DNA of 64,000 nt from Sulfitobacter sp. SK011 (GTDB lineage Bacteria > Pseudomonadota > Alphaproteobacteria > Rhodobacterales > Rhodobacteraceae). Position 1 is the stretch's first letter, and every line of letters starts with the position of its first letter. The notes below the pieces were generated by a model. The model was not told where the DNA came from. It searched no databases and saw only the letters and a program-made list of their open reading frames with translations. Shown piece after piece: positions 34,121 to 44,902 of this stretch. The position numbers were made by a program, and so were the translations under genes. The stretch covers positions 3,141,574 to 3,205,573 of the forward strand of contig NZ_CP025803.1 in NCBI RefSeq assembly GCF_003352065.1. The letters run 5' to 3'.

Positions 34121-35158
34121 TTATTCCGGCCCTTCGCTGAGCACGCAAAACACCACTGATGTGCCATCAAGTCCCAGTTCCGCGCGCTGTGTCTCGGACA
34201 GCGACAGCAGCCCTGCGATCCCCGCAGCACCAGATGGTGTTGAAGGCAACCCTGCAACCATCGCCGTGCCAGCCCCTGCCTGACCTTCACTTTCCGAGAT
34301 CAACGCAAAGGCATCGGCATCCCGTGCCAGCCCTTTGAGCGCAATCAGGGACGGCATCTTGCAATCCAGACGGCCCATATCGCTGACCGGGCCGCTGCTT
34401 TCCACGGGGCACCCGGCGGCGACCGATCCGTGCAATGCCGGTGCGACCTCTGGCTCGACCACGATAATACGCGGCCCGTCCCCCCAGACCTTGCGCACCA
34501 GTGCGGCACAGGCACCGGCCAGACCGCCGACGCCCGCCTGCAGAAAAATATGGGTCGGGACCTGTGGCATCTGCGCAATCGCCTCGGCCATCAAGACCAG
34601 ATAGCCTTCCATCAATCGGTGCGGGCGCGTGGTGTATCCGGGCCATGAGCTGTCTGACAAGAGCGCCCAACCCTGATCCTCCGCCGCCTGCATTGCGGCC
34701 GCCATCGACGCCTCATAGGTTGCGCCTTCGCGCACAACCGTGGCCCCCTGCTCTGCCAGACGCAGTGCAAAGGCCTCTGGTACCGTCTCAGCAATATACA
34801 CAACCGACGAAGCACCGAACGCCGCAGCACCCGCAGCGACCGACATCCCGTGATTGCCCGCGCTGGCGGTCACATAAGTCTGCCCCCGTGCTTTTCCCTG
34901 CGATGCATCATGGGCAATGACATAGGCAGCACCCAGCGCCTTGAAGCTGCCAAGCCCCATGCGCCCGCGTTCATCTTTGACCCACACATGCGCCACACCC
35001 GCCTCAGTTGCAATTGCCTGTGCATCCACCAGCGGCGTTTCCGCCGCGACAGGGCAACGGGCGACCAAAGCCTGCGGGGCTGCGGTGTCAATCGACGGCA
35101 AAGGAATGTCATCCAATCCGGCAACAGGTACGGGGCGTTTTACATGTAAAATATCCAT
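34121..35158 (-). CDS. PLP-dependent fold-II lyase, diaminopropionate ammonia-lyase-like
   Basis: A 345-residue enzyme of the tryptophan synthase beta/threonine dehydratase fold. The Schiff-base Lys is in DERGRMGLGSFKALGAAY, the same setting as in diaminopropionate ammonia-lyase. ASAGNHGMSVA binds the substrate carboxylate, and QAGVGGLAGA is the phosphate loop. It is shorter than DpaL (about 400 residues). It likely eliminates ammonia from a small amino acid to give a 2-oxo acid. It is divergent from an MttB-family gene. The exact substrate is unknown. Confidence 0.8.
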   Translation of the reverse strand: MDILHVKRPVPVAGLDDIPLPSIDTAAPQALVARCPVAAETPLVDAQAIATEAGVAHVWVKDERGRMGLGSFKALGAAYVIAHDASQGKARGQTYVTASAGNHGMSVAAGAAAFGASSVVYIAETVPEAFALRLAEQGATVVREGATYEASMAAAMQAAEDQGWALLSDSSWPGYTTRPHRLMEGYLVLMAEAIAQMPQVPTHIFLQAGVGGLAGACAALVRKVWGDGPRIIVVEPEVAPALHGSVAAGCPVESSGPVSDMGRLDCKMPSLIALKGLARDADAFALISESEGQAGAGTAMVAGLPSTPSGAAGIAGLLSLSETQRAELGLDGTSVVFCVLSEGPE

Positions 35159-35290
35159 AGCTCACCCGACATCGCCCCGGCGCAACAGTCAACCCTTTCG
35201 CGGCACAATCGGCATAAAACACTTCGCCAGCAGACAAGCATCAGTGGCGCTGATCTGCAATAGTCCGGACACGTCTCAAAGGATCACATC

Positions 35291-36844
35291 ATGTTGTCAG
35301 AAAATCCCGTCCGTGCCCGTTCAGGTGGCCGGGCCGCCCGTCGCGCCCTGCGTGCCGTGCCAAATGTCGAGATGTTGCCGGGGCTGCACAACAAGATCCC
35401 CACCTGCGAAATCATGACCGGATCACAGATCGAACGCATTGACGCGGCCTCTATGGACATACTCGAAAACACCGGCGTCGTGTTTCGTGATGACATCGCG
35501 CTGGCCGATTGGAAGCGCGCCGGGGCCAAGGTGAAAGGCGACAGGGTCTATCTGGACCGCGCGCTGGTGCGTGATTTGATTGCCACGATCCCGGCTGCCT
35601 TCACCTACCACGCCCGCGACCCTGAAAAAAACGTCGCCCTCGGCGGCAACAAATGCATCTTTGTCCCGATGACCGGGGCCCCCTATCTGCGTGATCTTGA
35701 GGATGTGCGCCGCAATCCCACGCTTGATGATCTGGCGATGTTCCACAAACTGGCCCAGATGATGCCGGCGCTACATTCATCAGCGCATCACATCGTGGAA
35801 CCCTATGATCACCCGATCAGCCAACGCCATTTGCGCATCACCTACAGTTCGATGAAATATTCTGACAAGACTTTCATGGGCATGACCACCAGCCCGAAAA
35901 ACGCCGAGGATGTGATCGAGATGTGCCAGATCCTGTTTGGGGCTGATTTCATTGACACGCATCCTGTGGTGACAGGCAATTGCAACGGCAACTCGCCACT
36001 GGTCTGGGACGAAACGATGCTGGGCGCAATGCGCGCGTTTAACAGGGCAAACCAGCCGGTGCTCTGCTCACCCTTCGTGTTGGGTGGGGCGAACACACCC
36101 GCATCTGTCGCGGCATCTGTGGCGCAGTTGAATGCAGAGGCCCTCAGCGCGCTGGCCTACACACAGGTTGTGCGCAAGGGCTGTCCTGCGATCTACGGCC
36201 ATTACCTCAGCACGGTCAGCATGAAATCCGGCGCACCCATGGCTGGGACACCCGAAATATCGCTGATGAATTTCATGATTGGTCAGATGGCGCGGTTTTA
36301 CGGCGTGCCTTGGCGCACCTCAAATACGCTGGGCGGGGCCAAGACATTTGACGCGCAAGCGGGTTATGAAAGTGCGACGACACTTTCTGCTGTCATGCAT
36401 GCGGGGGCAAATTACATCTGGCATTCTGCGGGGTGGAATGAGGCCGGCATGCATTGCTCGGTGGCCAAATTCATGGTCGATGCCGAACAATGCGCCATGG
36501 CCTACCGCATGGCCCAGGGACCCAACTTTGATGACTTTGACGCGGCTTTGGCCACCATTCCCGATGTGGGGCCGGGCGGGCATTACCTGGGTCATCCGCA
36601 TACCCAAGAGAACTTTCAAACGGCCTATTTCATGCCAGAGCTTTTCGACAACAATTCCATCGAACAATGGCAGGCAGATGGATCGGTCGAGATTACCGAA
36701 CGTGCCCTGAAGCATGCCAGAAAGATGCTCAGCGAGTATCAGGAACCAACACTGGACGCGGCAAAGAACGAAGAACTGCTGGCCTACATTACCCGACGTG
36801 AAAGCGAAATCCCGGCCGCTGATGAATTGAACCAGAGCTTTTAA
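35291..36844 (+). CDS. MttB-family corrinoid-type methyltransferase homologue without pyrrolysine
   Basis: A 517-residue member of the trimethylamine methyltransferase family. Conserved parts include GLHNKIPTCEIMTGSQIERIDAAS near the front, MTGAPYLRDLEDVRRNPTLDDL, and TTSPKNAEDVIEM. The frame runs through without an in-frame TAG, so it is not a pyrrolysine enzyme. Non-Pyl members such as MtgB demethylate quaternary amines. No corrinoid protein gene is nearby, so the methyl acceptor is unclear. AGGA lies before the ATG. It is divergent from the PLP lyase gene with 132 bases between. Confidence 0.85.
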   Translation: MLSENPVRARSGGRAARRALRAVPNVEMLPGLHNKIPTCEIMTGSQIERIDAASMDILENTGVVFRDDIALADWKRAGAKVKGDRVYLDRALVRDLIATIPAAFTYHARDPEKNVALGGNKCIFVPMTGAPYLRDLEDVRRNPTLDDLAMFHKLAQMMPALHSSAHHIVEPYDHPISQRHLRITYSSMKYSDKTFMGMTTSPKNAEDVIEMCQILFGADFIDTHPVVTGNCNGNSPLVWDETMLGAMRAFNRANQPVLCSPFVLGGANTPASVAASVAQLNAEALSALAYTQVVRKGCPAIYGHYLSTVSMKSGAPMAGTPEISLMNFMIGQMARFYGVPWRTSNTLGGAKTFDAQAGYESATTLSAVMHAGANYIWHSAGWNEAGMHCSVAKFMVDAEQCAMAYRMAQGPNFDDFDAALATIPDVGPGGHYLGHPHTQENFQTAYFMPELFDNNSIEQWQADGSVEITERALKHARKMLSEYQEPTLDAAKNEELLAYITRRESEIPAADELNQSF

Positions 36845-36909
36845 CGCCCTTCTTCCCCCTTCACCCTTTTCTTAAATACCTTGCGCGGCATCAGCGGCAC
36901 AGGGTGCCA

Positions 36910-37482
36910 TCAGCCATCCAGGCAAGGCGTTCCTGCAGCCCCCCATACGTCCAGATCTTGCGCCAACTGCGTTGTGCTGCCGGGTGGCATTGAACGCCCT
37001 GCACCGGGCGCAAAACCCCAGTTTACGAATTTGGATGTCTTCACGTGGTCCATCAATTCAGCGATGCTATGGCCATCATTGGTATCGGGGTTGCGCATCT
37101 GTGCACAAATCTCGGCGCTGGTTTTATCCAGCCACGAAAATTCAGCAGGCGGCAACCGCCACGCTTCATCGATATGCGGCGGCGCGTGCGGTACTGTGTT
37201 TTCAGATGCGCTGGTGACATGACAGGTGCGGCACGGCACACTTTCGGCACCAATGCGGCTTTCGTCAGCGCGCACGTTCATCCCGTGCACCCTGTCCTCG
37301 CCATATCCCAACCCGTCCCACATCGGCGCGCCTTGTTCTCCCACATGGCAATTGGTGCAGCGCGGGTGGGACGCCACCGCAAACACACGGTCCCAGGCCG
37401 CCAGCCCTTCTTCACGGGTCACGGTCACGTCCTGCGCGGCCAGTGGCTGCGCGATAAACATCACGGCAATAAGCATCCGCAT
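36910..37482 (-). CDS. Periplasmic dihaem cytochrome c partner of the molybdenum hydroxylase
   Basis: A 190-residue protein with a short signal peptide (cut near PLAAQDV) and two haem motifs, CTNCH in HPRCTNCHVGEQGAPMW and CRTCH in SVPCRTCHVTSASENTV. It begins directly at the stop of the large molybdenum hydroxylase gene and ends the three-gene operon. Such cytochromes take electrons from IorAB-type periplasmic dehydrogenases to the respiratory chain. His and Met ligands for the sixth positions cannot be fixed by eye. Confidence 0.87.
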   Translation of the reverse strand: MRMLIAVMFIAQPLAAQDVTVTREEGLAAWDRVFAVASHPRCTNCHVGEQGAPMWDGLGYGEDRVHGMNVRADESRIGAESVPCRTCHVTSASENTVPHAPPHIDEAWRLPPAEFSWLDKTSAEICAQMRNPDTNDGHSIAELMDHVKTSKFVNWGFAPGAGRSMPPGSTTQLAQDLDVWGAAGTPCLDG

Positions 37483-39722
37483 CAGACAAACCTCACTGAT
37501 TTTGACAGCGGCAGTTCCCTGATCCGCTGACCCGTTGCGGCAAAGATCGCATTGGCCAGCGCCGGTGCCGCCGGAGGCACGCCGGGCTCTCCGATCCCCC
37601 TGATCTTGTCGCCGTTTTCCAGCCCCCGCACTTCAATCTCTGGCGTCTGATACAGGCGCATCCCCTCAAACGCATGGTAATTGTCCTGCTGGGCGACGCC
37701 CCCCTGATAGGTCAGTTCACAGTTCATCGCATGCCCCAACCCCCAGATCACACCACCGCTCACCTGCGCTTCAAAGTTCACCGGATCAATCACCCGGCCC
37801 ACATCAGCGGCCACAAATACCTTGTCGATGCGAATGCCTTTATCGGTGTCTGTCACCTCAACCACCTGTGCCACTGGCACACCAAAGGCCAGTGTAAACG
37901 CCAGTCCACGCCCCCGGCGTGGTTCCAGCGCGCTGCCCCAACCGGACATCTCGCCAACCGCCTCAAGCACCTTTTTTGATGGTTCGTGGAAACATAAACG
38001 CAGCCGTTCGGCCAAAGGGTCAACACCCGCCGCATGGCACATCTCATCCATGAAACTCTCGTGCAGAAATCCATTGCCCGAGGCCCCGACCGATCGCCAG
38101 GACGAGATCGGCACCATCGCCGGCACCCGGTATCCGGTCACCCGGTAATTTGGAATGTCAAACGGCTGGTCCCAGGCACCTGCGACAATCGCCACGTCCG
38201 GCCCAATCGCGGGTTGACCGAGCCGGGCCAGAGACGATTCCGCCACAGAAGGCGCGGCAATGCGCAGATCAAAGGCGTCAACTGCGCCGTCCATCACTTT
38301 GCCGCGCCCGCGCGCGATGGCCAGAGGTCGGGGAAAATCGTGGGTGAAATCCTCTTCGCGGGTCCAGACCATCTTGATCGGTGTGTCGGGCAGTTGCATG
38401 GCGATCTCAACAGCCTGCAAAACATAATCATCTTCAAGCCGCCGCCCAAAGCTGCCGCCGGACATCAACACATGCACATGAACCGCGTCCGCCTCGAACC
38501 CTGCTAGTTTTGCCGCATTGTCCTGCATAAAACGCGGGATTTGCGTGCCGGTCCAAATGTCGAGCCGCCCGTCTGACAGGCGCACCAGCACTGACATTGG
38601 CTCCAGCGGCGCATGGGCCAGATAGGGTATGCGGTACTCGGCCTCAAAGACCTCGCCTTCGCCAAATGCCGCCTCAACGTCGCCCAGATCCTTGAACCGG
38701 CTGTCTTGGAAATCATCCATAAAAGAAGCTGCGACCGCTTCAAACTGTGCCTTTGTATCGCTGACATAGGGCGACGGGCCCCAATCGCATTCCACTGCCA
38801 GCGCTGCCTGGAACGCCCGCCACGTGTTATCAGCGACGACCGCGATACCACCTTTGATCGGCAAGATCGCCTGCACGCCGCGCATCTTGTCCGCGACGCT
38901 TGAATCAAAGCCCAGCATGCCGCCACCAATGGCCGGGTTTGTGCGCGTGGTTGCATAGACCATCCCATCCATCACCATATCAATGCCGTAGGTTTGCGTG
39001 CCCGTCGACTTGGCCAGAATATCCGTGCGCACCTGCGGCTTCCCCAGATATTTCCATGTCGCAGGATCGCGCAGCGTGACGTCCTGAACCGGCTCAATCT
39101 CTGCCGCGGTGGCAGCCAGATCGACATAGTCCAACCGTGTGCCATCAGGCAGAACCACAGCCCCCATGTCAGTCTTTAACTGCTCACGCGGCAAGCCGGT
39201 CTGCTCAACTGCCGCCGAAATCAACGTCTCGCGTGCCACCGCACCGGCGGTGCGCAATCTCTCATACATGTCGGGAACTGTTGAAGAGCCACCCGTTATC
39301 TGCAAACCCAAAAGCTTTCCCAGAACATCGGCCGCCCCGCGGCCAGTGCGCGCCAGAACCGTGTCAGATGTTGCCGCAATCGGCATGGCCTCGGCCCCGA
39401 CAACCCCGTTGTAATACGCGGCACTTGGCGGGCCGGGATCAATGCGCACGGTTGCGAGGTCGACATCCATTTCCTCGGCAATCAGATGCGCCTGGATTGA
39501 ATAGGCCCCCTGCCCCACATCAGCCCGCGGCGTGATCAATGTGACCCCCTGCGCGTCAATTTTGACAAACGGATTAAAGGTCGCCTCACCTGCTTTGACA
39601 TCCGCCAGCAACGGGTTCGCGACGTCGCGCTTGTACATATAGGTGCCAAATGCCACACCGCCAAAAACAGCGGCAGACCCGACCAGAAAACTGCGCCGTG
39701 CGATGGTCTTGATGCGCCCCAT
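37482..39722 (-). CDS. Molybdenum hydroxylase large subunit, isoquinoline 1-oxidoreductase beta type
   Basis: A 746-residue xanthine-oxidase-family protein. The N-terminus (IARRSFLVGSAAVFGG) looks like a Tat signal. The Mo-cofactor binding segments MSGGSFGRRLEDDY and the active-site Glu712 in RGIGEPGVPPAAP are present. This family is usually periplasmic and oxidises aldehydes or N-heterocycles with water as oxygen source. It follows its 2Fe-2S subunit after three bases and precedes a dihaem cytochrome. The substrate is unknown. Confidence 0.9.
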   Translation of the reverse strand: MGRIKTIARRSFLVGSAAVFGGVAFGTYMYKRDVANPLLADVKAGEATFNPFVKIDAQGVTLITPRADVGQGAYSIQAHLIAEEMDVDLATVRIDPGPPSAAYYNGVVGAEAMPIAATSDTVLARTGRGAADVLGKLLGLQITGGSSTVPDMYERLRTAGAVARETLISAAVEQTGLPREQLKTDMGAVVLPDGTRLDYVDLAATAAEIEPVQDVTLRDPATWKYLGKPQVRTDILAKSTGTQTYGIDMVMDGMVYATTRTNPAIGGGMLGFDSSVADKMRGVQAILPIKGGIAVVADNTWRAFQAALAVECDWGPSPYVSDTKAQFEAVAASFMDDFQDSRFKDLGDVEAAFGEGEVFEAEYRIPYLAHAPLEPMSVLVRLSDGRLDIWTGTQIPRFMQDNAAKLAGFEADAVHVHVLMSGGSFGRRLEDDYVLQAVEIAMQLPDTPIKMVWTREEDFTHDFPRPLAIARGRGKVMDGAVDAFDLRIAAPSVAESSLARLGQPAIGPDVAIVAGAWDQPFDIPNYRVTGYRVPAMVPISSWRSVGASGNGFLHESFMDEMCHAAGVDPLAERLRLCFHEPSKKVLEAVGEMSGWGSALEPRRGRGLAFTLAFGVPVAQVVEVTDTDKGIRIDKVFVAADVGRVIDPVNFEAQVSGGVIWGLGHAMNCELTYQGGVAQQDNYHAFEGMRLYQTPEIEVRGLENGDKIRGIGEPGVPPAAPALANAIFAATGQRIRELPLSKSVRFV

Positions 39723-39725
39723 ACC

Positions 39726-40184
39726 TCAAACCCCCTGCAATTTGGCCGCAGCCGTCTTGACCGCTGCGCGAATACGCGGATAGGTCCCACAACGGCATAA
39801 ATTTCCGCTCATCGCGGCATCAATCTGATCGTCGGTTGGGGCGGGGTTCAGGTCCAGAAAGGATGCCGCCTGCATGATCTGACCTGACTGACAGTATCCA
39901 CATTGCGCAACCTGATGTTCCACCCATGCGGCCTGCACGATGTGCAGAGCCTCAGGCGTGCCCAGCCCTTCGATGGTGGTGACCTCACCGTCCAGATCAC
40001 CCACAGCCAATTGGCACGAACGCACGGCAACCCCATCGACATGCACCGTACACGCCCCGCATTGCGCGATACCGCACCCATACTTTGGTCCGGTGATCCC
40101 GACGACATCCCGCAGCACCCAAAGCAGCGGCATGTCATCCTCGACATCAATCTTATGATCGGTTCCGTTGACAGTGATCTGCAT
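39726..40184 (-). CDS. 2Fe-2S subunit of the periplasmic molybdenum hydroxylase (IorA type)
   Basis: A 152-residue protein with two [2Fe-2S] clusters: a plant-type site C37-x4-C42-x2-C45-x11-C57 and a second helical-domain site CGYC followed by CRCG. It has no signal of its own, so it would be carried out with the Tat-tagged large subunit, as known for this family. It is the first gene of the three-gene operon (2Fe-2S subunit, large subunit, dihaem cytochrome). Confidence 0.92.
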   Translation of the reverse strand: MQITVNGTDHKIDVEDDMPLLWVLRDVVGITGPKYGCGIAQCGACTVHVDGVAVRSCQLAVGDLDGEVTTIEGLGTPEALHIVQAAWVEHQVAQCGYCQSGQIMQAASFLDLNPAPTDDQIDAAMSGNLCRCGTYPRIRAAVKTAAAKLQGV

Positions 40185-40267
40185 GTGCGTGGCTCCGGTC
40201 AGTTGAACTATGGGTTGAAATTAGCGCACAACTTAAGACTGTAAAGACCAGATACCGGATGCAACAC

Positions 40268-40545
40268 CTACCGTTGCGGCAGTTGGCCTAGCTCACTGCC
40301 TTTGCCGATCAGGTAAACCGCGCCCCCAATCAGCAATCCTCAAACCGGCGCGCTGATATCAAGAAGGCTGATCCCGGATGCAGTGGCCAACAAGGTGACA
40401 ATCACGGCCTCGCGGTCTGCTGGCTGGGCAAACGCCGCTTTGGTCTATCCAGCCGGTACATTCACCAAAGATAGGCCCGCACGGCTGGCGAGCGCCACGA
40501 CAAAACCCGTGGCGATATACGGGATCGGCGGCAACGCGGTGTGGC
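40268..40545 (-). pseudogene. benE benzoate/proton symporter remnant
   Basis: Reading the minus strand in one frame gives about 90 codons of clear transporter sequence broken by two stops. The text runs LPPIPYIATGFVVALASRAG, stop, AFAQPADREAVIVTLLATAS, then LLDISAPV, stop, and GLLIGGAVYLIGKG to a final TAG. The last piece matches the BenE C-terminus, where a Trp (TGG) would sit at the second stop (TGA). No frameshift is needed. The remaining 5' part of the gene is gone, and the remnant abuts the frmA stop. Confidence 0.75.
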
Positions 40546-41661
<1,116 letters not shown>

Positions 41662-41740
41662 GGCGGTATCCTTTGGTTGGGTATTTTCATCCGAAAAGGC
41701 CTGAGACGCTGCAACTTGTCAAGGCATGCGGGGCTGGTCC

Positions 41741-42040
41741 TCAGAGGTTCATTTCCGCGATCAGCGCTGCCCAGGATGCGCCGTGCATATCACGATCCTT
41801 GATTGATCCCTGGATCGTCGGGCGCGGCAGGCTGATCTTGATGACATTCAAGGAAGGAATATCAAAACGTTTGATATCCTGGGTATTGGCCCCCAACACT
41901 TGTGCAATTTTCTGCGTTTTGAGCTGACCCAGCACTTCTTGATATGCCGCTTCCGAGCCGCAAAAGATGTCGATTGTCAGCCAGAAAGGACCGGCATTCT
42001 TGGACCGTACCTTTTGCACAAGTGTGCCAAGCGTTTTCAT
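41741..42040 (-). CDS. DUF4387 protein, small partner of AtuA-like protein
   Basis: A 99-residue soluble protein. AGPFWLTIDIFCGSEAAYQEV and FDIPSLNVIKISLPRPTIQGS are the DUF4387 core. It nearly always follows an AtuA/DUF1446 gene, and in some proteins the two are fused. It overlaps that gene here by four bases, so the two likely form one enzyme. The reaction is unknown. Confidence 0.88.
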   Translation of the reverse strand: MKTLGTLVQKVRSKNAGPFWLTIDIFCGSEAAYQEVLGQLKTQKIAQVLGANTQDIKRFDIPSLNVIKISLPRPTIQGSIKDRDMHGASWAALIAEMNL

Positions 42041-43389
42041 ACGTCGAGCACCTCAAGCGCAAAGGCCTGCATCGGGTCATCCAGCGTTAACACATGGTTG
42101 AGCGCAAATTCATAGGTCTGACCGCGCGGCATTTCGGCGGGTGAAAACAGAAAGGCAAAGGTCGGTTGTTCCTCATCGGCGGTCAGCGGATGATGCAGCA
42201 TATAGGGGTTCAAAAGCTTGCCGATTTCCATCGACAGCGCATCCGTCGAGGCGGTCACAATCCCGACCACACCAATTTCTGTCGGCGTTGTCATGCGGCT
42301 TTCCAACGCACCAAAGCTGGCGGACTGGCCCATCAGACGCAGTTCAATGTTGAAATCCTGCACCGAAAGACCAAGCCGTTCACAGGTTTTTGCAGTGCAT
42401 TTCGCCTCAATATCTGCGGCCCATTCTGCCGCATGTGCCACATATCGCGCATCGCGCAGGATCGCCATCAGCACGGTTTGAAACCCCGCCGGGCGCGCGC
42501 CTTCAAGCTTGACGGTATACTGATCCGAAGGGACCCATTTTGACCCGGTCACCCGGACACTGGTGTCATCCAGCGCCGTGTACTGCGCGTCTGTTACATC
42601 AAGATGCCCGCCCGGTTCAAACAGGATGAAAGGATCGGAATTCTCATAAAGCATATGCGCCGAGACCGTATGCGGGCTGGCGTGCGCGCCATCGGCCAGC
42701 GGCGTGACGGTGAAGCCCGCATCGTCGAAATCGACCAGGATCACACCCGATTGCGGATTGGTTGCACAAAGCGCACCACATTCACCGATCTTGGCACCGT
42801 GCCACGCGGCCCCGGCGTCACAGCCCTCCATCAAAGGCAAAGCAGCAATGATGGCAGTATCCGTGGTGCGACCCGCGATGATGATATCCGCATCTGTTTC
42901 AAGCGCTGCTGCGATCTGTTCGGCCCCGGCAAGAGCAACGATGTTGGAACACCTCACGATCGTTTGTTCGGAAATCTCGGGGGCGTTGGACAGTGGCGTA
43001 ATCTGGCCCGCCGCCAGCGCGCGCACCATGTCGTCAGGATTTTGTTGTGAACGCAGCACCGCGATCTTAAGCGGCCTGCCCTGCTCTGCTGCGATCTCTC
43101 GGGTGATGTCCAACATCCAGTCGACTGCTGCGTCTGCACCGCATGTGCCCGCTGTGCCAATCACCAGAGGGCATCCCGCCTGCGCCCGCGCGTCCATCAA
43201 ACCGGCCCATTCAACCTTGGTCGAAGCGCGGGCATATTTTGACACGCCCCGCCCCAGATAGGATGGTCCGCTATCAGTGGAGCCCCCATCAATCGCGATG
43301 ATGTCGGGCCGCGCGTCGATCCCCCGTTGCAGGGCGACATTGTCATAATTGAGACCCAGCGCACCCGAAGGGATCAACACCCGCACCAT
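42037..43389 (-). CDS. AtuA-family (DUF1446) protein, acyclic terpene utilisation-like
   Basis: A 450-residue cytoplasmic protein. The start LIPSGALGLNYDN, then IIAIDGGSTDSGPSYLG and IIAGRTTDTAIIAALP, mark the AtuA/DUF1446 family. AtuA is linked to citronellol/geraniol breakdown, but close relatives occur in other acid-catabolism operons. Here it sits directly after a tripartite carboxylate transporter and with DUF4387, so it probably acts on the imported carboxylic acid. It is five bases downstream of tctA. Confidence 0.85.
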   Translation of the reverse strand: MVRVLIPSGALGLNYDNVALQRGIDARPDIIAIDGGSTDSGPSYLGRGVSKYARASTKVEWAGLMDARAQAGCPLVIGTAGTCGADAAVDWMLDITREIAAEQGRPLKIAVLRSQQNPDDMVRALAAGQITPLSNAPEISEQTIVRCSNIVALAGAEQIAAALETDADIIIAGRTTDTAIIAALPLMEGCDAGAAWHGAKIGECGALCATNPQSGVILVDFDDAGFTVTPLADGAHASPHTVSAHMLYENSDPFILFEPGGHLDVTDAQYTALDDTSVRVTGSKWVPSDQYTVKLEGARPAGFQTVLMAILRDARYVAHAAEWAADIEAKCTAKTCERLGLSVQDFNIELRLMGQSASFGALESRMTTPTEIGVVGIVTASTDALSMEIGKLLNPYMLHHPLTADEEQPTFAFLFSPAEMPRGQTYEFALNHVLTLDDPMQAFALEVLDV

Positions 43390-43393
43390 CAGA

Positions 43394-44899
43394 TCAATCC
43401 GTCACGGCCTGTGGTTTCCTGAGAATATTGCGCATGAACATCGGTGCCACAAATCCCGCGATTGCGAATATCCAAAGACCGATGGAGATCGGCGAGGACC
43501 ACAGGAACATTGCATCCCCATCCGACAACACCATCGCGCGGCGCAGCGCATTTTCCATGTTGCCGCCCAGCAGAATGCCCAGGATCACCGGCACGGTTGG
43601 AATATCCAGCTTGCGCAGCACGTATCCAAGTGCCCCGAAACCAACCATCAGCAACAGGTCGAAATAGCTTCCTGAAAGCGAGTAGATGCCGACAAAGCTG
43701 ATCATCGTCACACCCGGCAAAAGGACCCACGCAGGCACCATCAGGACTTTCACAAAGACCTTGACCATTGGCACGTTCATCAGCAGCAGCACCACGTTGG
43801 CAATCAACAGCGAGGCGATCAGCCCCCAAACGACCTCTGGATTATCGGTAAACAGGGTCGGCCCCGGCGTGATGTTCAGCGTCATCAAAAGCGCCAGCAA
43901 CACGGCCGTTGTACCGGACCCCGGCACCCCCAAGGTCAGCATCGGTATCAGCGCACCACCCGCAGCGGCGTTATTGCCTGCCTCGGGTGCGGCAACACCT
44001 TTTGGCACGCCTGTCCCAAAACCACCCTTTTCACCGGCAATGGATTTTTCCGACATATAGGCCATGAACGACCCCAGCGATGCCCCCGCCCCCGGCAGAA
44101 TACCCGCGATAAAGCCCACACCGGACGCCCGCAGCATCGTCCATTTGGTTTCCTTGATGTCCTTCCAGGGGATACCGACCTTGTCGAGCTTCACGCCAAT
44201 GGAAGACCCCTTGCCGTGGCTTTCGATGAAAAAGAACACCTCAGCAATGGCAAAGAGGCCGACAATGGCCACCAGAAAATCAATTCCGTCCATCAGGTGC
44301 AGATTGCCTCCCGTCAGGCGCGGCATACCGGAATTATTATCGACACCGATCATGGCTATGCCAAGGCCAAGGCAGGATGCAATCGCCGACTTTGCCTGAT
44401 TGTTTGACGCCATGCCGCCCAGCGTACAAAACGCCAGCAGGTAGAGCGCGAAATATTCAGCAGGGCCAAAGAAATATGCAACCCGAGCCAGCATCGGGGC
44501 CAGCAGCATCAAACCGACAGTCGCGAGAAACGCCCCCACAAATGACGCCACACCGGAAAGCACCAGCGCATCGCCGGCGCGTCCGGCCTTGGCCATCGGA
44601 TAGCCATCAAGCGTGGTCATCAACGCCGGTTCATCACCGGGAATATTGAGCAGGATTGAACTGATCCGCCCGCCATACATCGCGCCGTAGTAGACGGATG
44701 TCATCAGGACCAGAGCCGATGTCGCATCAAGGCCCAGTGTAAAAGTAATCGGGATCAGGATCGCAACACCGTTTGAAGGCCCCAGCCCTGGCAAGGCCCC
44801 GATGATCGTACCCAGAAAACAGCCAACAATCGCCAGCATGAGAGTGAAGGGCGAAAGGGCGACACCAAAGCCCAGCGCGAGATTTGAAAAGAGTTCCAT
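43394..44899 (-). CDS. TctA-like large membrane subunit of a tripartite tricarboxylate transporter
   Basis: A 501-residue protein with about twelve spans. The twin family motifs GALPGLGPSNGVAILIP near residue 36 and GILPGAGASLGSFMAYMSEK near residue 260 are clear. With the TctB subunit and the TctC receptor it imports carboxylates with Na+ or H+. The ATG lies three bases after the tctB stop. The ligand is unknown; the downstream AtuA-like genes suggest an uncommon acid. Confidence 0.92.
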   Translation of the reverse strand: MELFSNLALGFGVALSPFTLMLAIVGCFLGTIIGALPGLGPSNGVAILIPITFTLGLDATSALVLMTSVYYGAMYGGRISSILLNIPGDEPALMTTLDGYPMAKAGRAGDALVLSGVASFVGAFLATVGLMLLAPMLARVAYFFGPAEYFALYLLAFCTLGGMASNNQAKSAIASCLGLGIAMIGVDNNSGMPRLTGGNLHLMDGIDFLVAIVGLFAIAEVFFFIESHGKGSSIGVKLDKVGIPWKDIKETKWTMLRASGVGFIAGILPGAGASLGSFMAYMSEKSIAGEKGGFGTGVPKGVAAPEAGNNAAAGGALIPMLTLGVPGSGTTAVLLALLMTLNITPGPTLFTDNPEVVWGLIASLLIANVVLLLMNVPMVKVFVKVLMVPAWVLLPGVTMISFVGIYSLSGSYFDLLLMVGFGALGYVLRKLDIPTVPVILGILLGGNMENALRRAMVLSDGDAMFLWSSPISIGLWIFAIAGFVAPMFMRNILRKPQAVTD

Positions 44900-44902
44900 G
44901 GT

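Noticed and set aside
33939..34148. 69-residue minus-strand ORF rich in Arg and Pro
   Set aside because: Composition is that of a shadow frame, it overlaps the PLP-lyase 3' end, and no start signal is visible.
35291..36844. Pyrrolysine-type trimethylamine methyltransferase
   Set aside because: There is no in-frame TAG, and no corrinoid partner is present, so only the non-pyrrolysine family call is made.
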